Origin: Myxococcaceae bacterium
GTDB taxonomy: Bacteria; Myxococcota_A; UBA9160
Length of the DNA: 32,165 nucleotides
Reading direction: 5' to 3'
Assembly (NCBI GenBank): GCA_905339255.1
Contig: CAJPFO010000192.1
Span: forward strand, 1 to 32,165
In this document: positions 31,117-32,165 of the stretch, piece by piece
How the letters are laid out: every line of letters starts with the position of its first letter
Position numbering within the stretch: the first letter of the stretch is position 1
Made by a program: the position numbers and the translations under genes
Notes under the pieces: model-generated
Database searches by the model: none
Told to the model about the DNA's origin: nothing
What the model saw: only the letters and a program-made list of their open reading frames with translations

Positions 31117-32165
31117 ATGTCGCTCTCGGTCGATCCCAGTCTTCGTGAATTCCCGCGTCCGGCCCCTGCGCTCTCGCGCGTGGCGCTCCTCTACCTGCGC
31201 GGGCGCGACGCCGACGCGCGGATCGTGTCGCTCGTGGCCGAGCGCCGGGCGCTGCGGCCCGGGCTCGGCGTTCTCGCCGCGCGCTTCGTGAAGCGACGTC
31301 ATCACGAGGCGCTCGGTTTCCGCTCGCTCGGCGATTACGGACGCGAGCGGCTCGGGGTGACGGCCCACGCGCTTCGCGAGTGGGCGCGGGTCGCCGAGGC
31401 ATTGGCCTCGCTTCCGAAGCTTCGCGAAGCCGTCGGCTCGGGCGCGGTCTCGTGGTCCGTGGCGCGCCGCGCGGTCGCGCACGCGACGCCCGAGACCGAT
31501 CCCGCATTCGCCGCGGCGCTTCGCGGCCGCACCGTCCGGGCCTCAGAGGTAATGCTTCGCGCGGCCTTCGGCGAGGCTTTCGAGCGGGAGGACGAGGCCC
31601 GGGCGCGTGGCCGCGAGCGCGTGCGGGTTTCGGTGCCGCTTGCCGCTGCCGCGCATCCGCGCTGGCTCGCCGCGCTCGAGCTCGCCCGCGCCGTGGCGGG
31701 AGAGGCACTTCCCGTTTGGGAGTGCGCAGAGGCGATCGCTGCCGAGGCGCTCGCGGCGCTCTCGCCCACGTGCGTCGCGCGTGCGGCCGAGGGGCTCGAA
31801 CCCCTCGGCATCGCGAGCGACTCCGCCATGGGGGCGCCGCGGCGCCGCCCGCAGCGCGCCGCGATCCCGGACGCCCGCTCGCGCGAACACGGGCTTCGCC
31901 ACGAAGCCTTCGCGCCGCTTCGCTGGCCGCTGCGTCCCGCTCCGGCCGAACCGGACCCTCTCGATCGGCTCGCCGCCTGGGCCGAGAGCGCTTCGCCTCA
32001 CGCGCTCGACGCCGCACTTCGCCGCCGGCTCCGGCGTCTCCAGCGCGTGGACCACGATCTCGGCCAGATCCTGCGCCAGGTGCTCGATCGAAGGCTCTAC
32101 CGCGAGCTCGGCTTTTCGAGCTTCGAGCGCTACGCCGAGGAGCGCGCCGACGTTTCTCCGCGAAC
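31117..32165 (+). CDS. HNH-endonuclease-type protein with N-terminal tandem repeats, partial (runs off the window)
   Basis: An open frame from the ATG at 31117 to the end of the window, at least 349 residues. It contains a segment typical of deltaproteobacterial proteins annotated as HNH endonucleases: HHEALGFRSLGDYGRERLG, then ALREWARVAEALASLPKLRE and AVGSGAVSWSVARRAVAHAT (about 61-122). A second copy starts near residue 327 (LYRELGFSSFERYAEERADV). The catalytic HNH motif is expected near the C-terminus, beyond base 32165, so the call rests on the N-terminal half alone. Ala/Arg-rich sequence with few distinctive residues lies between the copies. The gene has its own predicted promoter. Confidence 0.6.
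   Translation, partial: MSLSVDPSLREFPRPAPALSRVALLYLRGRDADARIVSLVAERRALRPGLGVLAARFVKRRHHEALGFRSLGDYGRERLGVTAHALREWARVAEALASLPKLREAVGSGAVSWSVARRAVAHATPETDPAFAAALRGRTVRASEVMLRAAFGEAFEREDEARARGRERVRVSVPLAAAAHPRWLAALELARAVAGEALPVWECAEAIAAEALAALSPTCVARAAEGLEPLGIASDSAMGAPRRRPQRAAIPDARSREHGLRHEAFAPLRWPLRPAPAEPDPLDRLAAWAESASPHALDAALRRRLRRLQRVDHDLGQILRQVLDRRLYRELGFSSFERYAEERADVSPR

Overview
The window is a high-GC bacterial chromosome segment with tightly packed genes and, for the most part, housekeeping content. An adenosylcobalamin-dependent class II ribonucleotide reductase, an F420-dependent NADP reductase-like protein, a DUF971 protein, a large MMPL/RND transporter, a CHASE2 adenylate cyclase and an HNH-endonuclease-type protein with N-terminal repeats together suggest an environmental deltaproteobacterial-type lineage (Myxococcota, Desulfobacterota or Binatota). 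This placement is inferred from gene families; no rRNA gene is present to confirm it.

Layout, left to right. (1) 1-3.0 kb, phosphate control: the last codons of an upstream gene (probably pstA), pstB, and the convergent phoB-phoR pair. A Pho-box-like direct repeat lies upstream of phoB. (2) 3.0-7.3 kb: nrdJ with its own terminator and a promoter next to a good NrdR box, an F420 reductase-like gene, and a DUF971 gene. (3) 7.25-11.9 kb: a SAM methyltransferase divergent from a marR-type regulator across a 40-bp AT-rich region, followed by a 1018-residue RND/MMPL transporter. (4) 12-17.1 kb: D-Ala-D-Ala carboxypeptidase (PBP4 type) divergent from pgi, then a class C beta-lactamase-like serine hydrolase translationally coupled to a LEA14-like lipoprotein, and a small unknown gene. 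(5) 17.2-22.4 kb: a three-gene leftward operon encoding an outer-membrane TPR/beta-barrel protein, a periplasmic FecR-domain protein and a CHASE2 class III adenylate cyclase. This looks like an envelope-spanning cAMP signalling unit. (6) 22.4-24.6 kb: a TrkH/KtrB K+ channel subunit and its RCK regulatory subunit. (7) 24.7-32.2 kb, accessory block: a single-chain restriction-modification protein (Eco57I-type N6-adenine methylase fused to a BsuBI/PstI endonuclease) in lower-GC DNA; a truncated vapC toxin; a DUF4143 AAA ATPase with a long inverted repeat abutting its start codon; an MNT nucleotidyltransferase antitoxin whose HEPN partner is truncated to 36 residues; a GHKL (Hsp90/MutL/MORC-like) ATPase of unknown function; and the start of an HNH-endonuclease-type gene that runs off the window.

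The strongest candidates for undescribed biology are the barrel-FecR-CHASE2 cyclase operon, the DUF4143 ATPase with its start-site palindrome, and the unassigned GHKL ATPase. The single-chain PstI-type R-M protein and the two decayed toxin-antitoxin loci mark the right end as a turnover-prone defence or mobile region. All calls come from reading the sequence; no database search was run.
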